DNA from: Lycium barbarum
Lineage: Eukaryota > Streptophyta > Magnoliopsida > Solanales > Solanaceae
Length of the DNA stretch: 64,000 nucleotides
NCBI RefSeq assembly: GCF_019175385.1
Contig: NC_083344.1
Coordinates: forward strand, 59,892,782 to 59,956,781
Direction: 5' to 3'
The notes under the pieces are model-generated. The model was not told the DNA's origin, ran no database searches, and saw only the letters and a program-made list of their open reading frames with translations. Both the position numbers and the translations under genes were made by a program. Numbering within the stretch: position 1 is the first letter of the stretch; every line of letters starts with the position of its first letter. Positions 59,729 to 64,000 of the stretch are shown here, one piece after another.

Positions 59729-60597
59729 CTGTTTGGAATGTTGTGTGGACTGTTTGGAGTGTTCTCGAATCTGCCTTGAATAGCTTCGGTATAATACTTG
59801 AACGTATAGTTATTGGTGTTGGCTTAACTATTATTTAATTGGTTTGAATGTAAGGAAACTGTCGTCTAAATTATCTAGAAAAGAGTTGCTAACGTTGGGA
59901 TACGTTTTGAATCTCCCCGTAACTTAACCATAGTTCTTGACGTCTTAATATAGGTTGAGACACGACTGGGTAGCGTATACGTGTTGTGTTGCGAATAAGC
60001 GCTAAAGGTATGTAAAGCCTATCCCTTCTTTCTTTAGCATGTCTTAGATGTAGGTGATGAATGATCTGAGCTTTGGGGTAATTCCGTTCATAAGTTCCGA
60101 ATATGATTCATGATTCTTATTCACTTCTTGATGTTAGAACTCTTGGGATAGTCGAGCTACTGCCCTCGAGTCTTCTATATGATTGGATAGTAAATGATAC
60201 ATAAAAGTTCCTATTTTTTTTAAAGGCTCTATAATGACTAATGTCCTAAACTTTCATAAGCTGTCTCGTATTAATTTGATATATGTCTATGATCCCTAAA
60301 ACTTTACTTAACATAGTTCATAATGACAATTAGAGAGAACTTAACATAACTATCGCTTTGATACTCGAGTGTTAGCTTATTTTACTCGTCCTATTGAGTC
60401 TCAGATGATGGTTACACATGGTTGCTAATGATATTCTACTCGTGCTTACTATTATTGTATCATTCACCGAGTCCCGGGCCGGGTATGTTATCATGCACAG
60501 TTTCACTACATTATTCACCGAGTCCCTCACTAGAGGGCCGGGTACATTATATGATGATATGATGATATGACGATGTGATGATACGATGATATGATTA
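59729..60597 (+). mobile_element. Element I: LTR, second part
   Basis: This continues LTR I after J: a 54-nt mini-exon candidate (59954-60007), GTATGTAAAGCC with a pyrimidine-rich tail, and TCACCGAGTCCC repeats (about 60463-60542). It is cut by K at the GATTA flank (60593-60597). The LTR end lies beyond the window. Confidence 0.85.
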
Positions 60598-63018
60598 TGT
60601 TACACCTCGGAAAATTTTCCGTTGGTACGCAAGGGAATGAACTAGTGATGAATATGAGTGCATGATGTCCATGAGCAAGAAACGACGTTTGATGACCTTA
60701 GGCGAGATTTCGAAAGTATCCGATGTGAGACGAGGAAGTTGGCTAAGTTAAGATGAGATACAAGGTGAGCAATGCATGTGCATGGACGGGGGTGATTAAA
60801 ATGAGAAGTCTAAGAAATATGGGAAGTTGCAGAATTGCAACTGCCCAGTGGTCGTAAATTGCAAAATACGGACCATAAATTGCTATACGGTCCGTAAACT
60901 GGCAGTCGTAAACTGCCATGAAAAAGCTTCAGCTTTCTGCCCAGCCGAGAAATGGTAAAATACGACCAGGTTTACGGACCGTAAAGTGATTTACGGCCCG
61001 TAAACCATGGTCGTAAATCACCATGCGTGCAGCCTTAAGTTTCTAGCACTGCTTAAGGTTAAAGACGACTACGAGGGACGGTCCGTAAACTGAAATACGG
61101 ACCGTAAACCTCCATGGACGACCACTGTTCACCCAGCACAGATTTTTCAATTCATTAAATATGAGGATCAAGACTTGTTTTATTTCATTTCCACATTACA
61201 CCACTTCTCTCTAGAATCATCTCTCTAAATTTATTTCATAAGTTTTCAACGACTATAAGCCACCAACAACATAAACAAGTGAATCAAGTGTACGCAAGCC
61301 ATTAAATACCATTCAAGTCAAGAAATGCAAATGGAGAAAAACTAGGGTTTTGCTCAAAGTGGGGTATTATCAACCAAATCTTGTTCCTACAACTTCTAAG
61401 GTAAGATTCATGATTTTTACATGATGTTTAAGGTATTGGATAATTAAAATACATGGATTGTAGAAAATGTGGTCAACTAGGTCATGAATGGTGAATAGTG
61501 ACATTTTGAGGAATAGTTTGAATTGAATTATGAATGTTGTTGTGTTACGATATGAATGTATTATAAATGGTACTAAGATCATGAACTCGACACTTTAGAC
61601 GAATGGACGAAGTTGGAGGTCATGACCATAAATATGGGAGAATTAGAAGCAAATTGAGAAATCTAGATAATGTGGATGATGTGAGTGACTAATGGCTATT
61701 GTTATGATATTAATGAAGGTATAGACGCTAGCATTGGAAGGAAACGTGCAAGTGTAGAATAGTCCGACGAAAAGGTATGTAAGGCTAACCCTTCTTTCAT
61801 AAGGCATGGTTCTTGGCCAATTTCTAATTCCTCTATATGAGTATGTTGTATTCAAGTGATTGACATTCCGAGCTCATAAGCTCACGATCCTTAACATGTA
61901 CTACGGTTGTACTACGCCCCTCATATGACGAGTAAGCCTAAGATATGGATGTAACAATAATGATGATGATAATAATAATAATGATGCCAAAGGTGCCTAC
62001 GGTCTATTATACTTATATGTGCCTATGACGGGCTATAATGATACCCCCGAGCTAATAACGTCGGGTAGGATATATGTATATGATTATGCATAAAGTATGT
62101 ATACAATTACGTAACGCGCGCACACCTCTGCAGATGGTACGGATAACCTTGATGCCTTGGTAGGGCCAGGTATGTATGATCTTGAGCCTTGGTTGGCCAA
62201 GTATATATGAAACACCGATCCTATAAGGTCGGGTATGCTATGTAAATGTTATGTATATGAAATGACTAAGTATATAAAATGAATATGAATGTGATAAGAC
62301 TATAAATACGAATGTGAGCACAATTATGGTACGAGGACTATTATGGAATGCGGATGATGATGTATGTATACGAGTACGTATGAGGAATGGGAAGTCCCTA
62401 CGAAAGGTAAGTAAGTGCCATAACGATGACATTATTGTCTCCCCTCCTTCGTTATTTCTTCTGTTATGTATTATGCTTATATGTATATATCGATGTTGAT
62501 CATGCTTTACATACTCAGTACATTCTTCGTACTGACGTCCTTTTGTTTGTGGACGCTGCGTCATGCCCGCAGGTGCACAGGGAGACAAACTTGATCCATA
62601 GCTGCTTATTCAGAGATTACATAGCGAAGCTCCATTTCCTTCGGAGCCATAGCTTTTGGGTACTTATTCTTTTGTGTATATAATTATGGGCATAGCGGGG
62701 TCCTATCCCGCTCATACGATATGTCATACTCTTAAAGGCTCGTAGTCATGTGTATGTGGGTAGATATGTTCGGCCCTATCGGCCCATGTTTTGTATATCT
62801 TTTATTGGTCTCGTCGGCCTTGTACTTATGATGTGGCATAGATGCCTATGATATGTTAAATGATGATGGTCGTCTAATGGGATCAATATGATTAACGATA
62901 AAAGAAAAAGCACGAATTGACTTATGGTTCACCTAGATGTTATGTTATGTACGATAAGGGGGTGCCCGGGTGGGGTAGCACTGGGTGCTCGTCGCGGCCC
63001 CCTATCCGGGTCGTGACA
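60598..63018 (+). mobile_element. Element K: 5' LTR
   Basis: 2421 bp, from TGTTACACCTCGG to CCGGGTCGTGACA, followed by a PBS, so it is the 5' LTR of an element that continues past the window. It has a U3 palindrome cluster (60860-61110), donor-like AAG/GTAAGA at 61401, a 46-nt mini-exon candidate (61729-61774) and the hairpin block (62504-62571). Confidence 0.92.
60860..61110. repeat. Palindrome cluster (TTTACGGNCCGTAAA) in U3 of K
   Basis: Sites are near 60866-60878, 60884-60898, 60971-60985 (TTTACGGACCGTAAA, perfect), 60990-61004 (TTTACGGCCCGTAAA, perfect outside the centre), 61077-61089 and 61094-61108. The core ACGGNCCGT is as in J, but the flanks are TTT/AAA rather than TTAT/ATAA. Confidence 0.9.
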
Positions 63019-63022
63019 AAAG

Positions 63023-63034
63023 TGGTATCAGAGC
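63023..63034 (+). other. Element K primer binding site
   Basis: TGGTATCAGAGC, 4 nt after the LTR end. Confidence 0.95.
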
Positions 63035-63077
63035 AGTTCAGTCCTAGGGTGTGTCTACGAGCCGTGTCTAGTAGAGT

Positions 63078-63117
63078 CTTGGTTATGGGTGTGTTGCGCG
63101 CCACACTTATAAACAAG
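63078..63117 (+). other. Element K leader hairpin with GCGCGC loop palindrome
   Basis: Arms 63078-63093 and 63102-63117 pair with two G-U pairs and one mismatch. Loop TTGCGCGC; palindrome GCGCGC at 63096-63101. Confidence 0.8.
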
Positions 63118-63227
63118 AAGCTGCGGACATTTTAGGAATATATGACCTTCTTTCTTCATAAGAATCGTGCGATAGAGCTATGATGTAGGGAATTTTGATC
63201 CTAAATCGTGTGTTGTGTATTTCAGAG

Positions 63228-63490
63228 ATGCCTAAAAAGGGAAAGGCTACGGCAGCCCAAAAGGGCAAGACGGTGGCAGAAAAGCGGGCTGAAAGAGCAT
63301 CGCCACCGGTAGTAGAGGAAGATGAGTCCCAGAGTGCGGCTCAATCTCAGTCCTCCCAGACAGTGCCTATTACCGAGGAGCACGTAGGATCCTCAGCCCT
63401 AGCTCCAGCTCCTCCACCGAATGCTTCGGGCCAAGATGTGAGAGAGGCCATTAATTTGTTGACTCAGGTGGTTGCGGCCCAGACTCAAAG
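63228..63490 (+). pseudogene. Element K gag, N-terminal fragment
   Basis: 87 codons starting [14 protein letters not shown], after TTTCAG. The tail is Glu/Ser/Pro-rich, then comes the conserved DVREAINLLTQVVAAQ helix that in B, C, G and H precedes the capsid region. The frame is open until L interrupts it at 63491. The remainder lies beyond the window, so only this insertion shows it is broken. Confidence 0.88.
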
Positions 63491-64000
63491 TGTCACACCC
63501 CAACCTTATTAGGGTGTGATGGGCACCCGACCCCACATACGGAGCCGAGCGAACCCTCAGACTCTGATTTCGTACATATTCTTTTCAAATTTCCAGATCA
63601 AATCACATGAAACATACAGTAGGACTTTTATCAGAAACGGAGACCAGACATCGTCTTATGCGGCCACGTGTATCAAACGTATCAAACATATCACATCAAA
63701 TCTTTAGGCAGGCGGAATGTACATCTCCTGAACATACATACACATACGAACATATAGGCCGCTTAGGCCACCATAGCAAACAGGGCCGCCTAAGACACAG
63801 ATCTCAGACCGGACCAAACAAAATCTGTGGACATGTAAGGCCGCTTACAAACTGACACACAATACCCACGACTCTGTCTGCAAGGTCTCTAACACAAATC
63901 AGAAAACATAACTTATGTATACTCTGACTCGGCGACACTCCGATGGGAAGTGGAGCTCGCCAATCCCGCTGAGACCTCCTAGCTAAGTCTTCTGGTCACC
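63491..64000 (-). mobile_element. Element L: end of an LTR, minus strand
   Basis: It starts TGTCACACCCCAACC and runs off the window. The first 70 bases match the end of E (GGGCACCCGACC...GAGCGAACCCTCA). The flank CAAAG (63486-63490) should be the TSD. Whether it is solo or part of a full element cannot be seen. Confidence 0.85.

Noticed and set aside
63486..64000. Reading L as a full element
   Set aside because: Only 510 bp are in the window, so solo LTR and full element cannot be told apart.
1..64000. Host protein-coding genes, tRNA genes, organelle DNA insertions
   Set aside because: I read both strands and found no conserved plant gene or tRNA fold; every stretch above 300 bp belongs to a named element.

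Overview
This window looks like repetitive nuclear DNA of a flowering plant. It is built almost entirely from nested Ty3/gypsy LTR retrotransposons. The polyproteins (gag, retropepsin, RT, RNase H, DD35E integrase, C-terminal chromodomain-like module in one frame) fit chromoviruses of the Tekay/Del type. The primer sites match initiator-Met tRNA. The gag start, LTR ends and PBS context resemble elements I associate with Solanaceae, but that family assignment is an inference. I found no host gene, tRNA or CRISPR array.

I name the elements A to L. Left half: A (5' LTR cut by the window edge, 3' LTR ending at 28516) lies inside an LTR of D. B (3751-24418, TSD atatg) lies inside A. C (8958-19987, minus strand, TSD gataa) lies inside the pol gene of B. 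D continues at 28517 and holds a solo LTR, E (30138-32408, TSD ttaaa). Right half: the 3' LTR of D (from 36306) is split by F (minus strand, from 37121), F by G (from 40017), and G by H (43105-54225) and by I (from 56040). I is split by a solo LTR, J (57270-59723, TSD gtggg), and by K (from 60598). The gag of K is split by L (from 63491). The path D-F-G-I-K-L is six layers deep.

By LTR ends the elements form four groups: B/C/H, A/F/G/I, J/K and D/E/L. C is the only one with an intact polyprotein (1621 aa), and its LTRs are almost identical, so it is the youngest and the possible source of activity. B lost 1.35 kb of pol, H has one stop and one frameshift, and G is heavily decayed. A, D and probably F have LTRs of 2 kb or more and purine-rich internal regions without gag-pol, as in LARD-type non-autonomous elements.

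The most interesting signals are not genes. (1) All seven visible leaders carry a 40-nt hairpin just after the PBS, with an 8-nt loop holding a perfect 6-nt palindrome (GTGCAC, GCGCGC or GCCGGC), like a retroviral dimer-initiation site. (2) The internal region of A holds a gapless 5S rRNA-like stretch. (3) The LTRs share a two-hairpin block with compensatory changes and splice-like signals around a 46-62 nt mini-exon. (4) J and K carry clusters of palindromes around ACGGNCCGT in U3. (5) A perfect inverted repeat precedes the polypurine tract in most elements.
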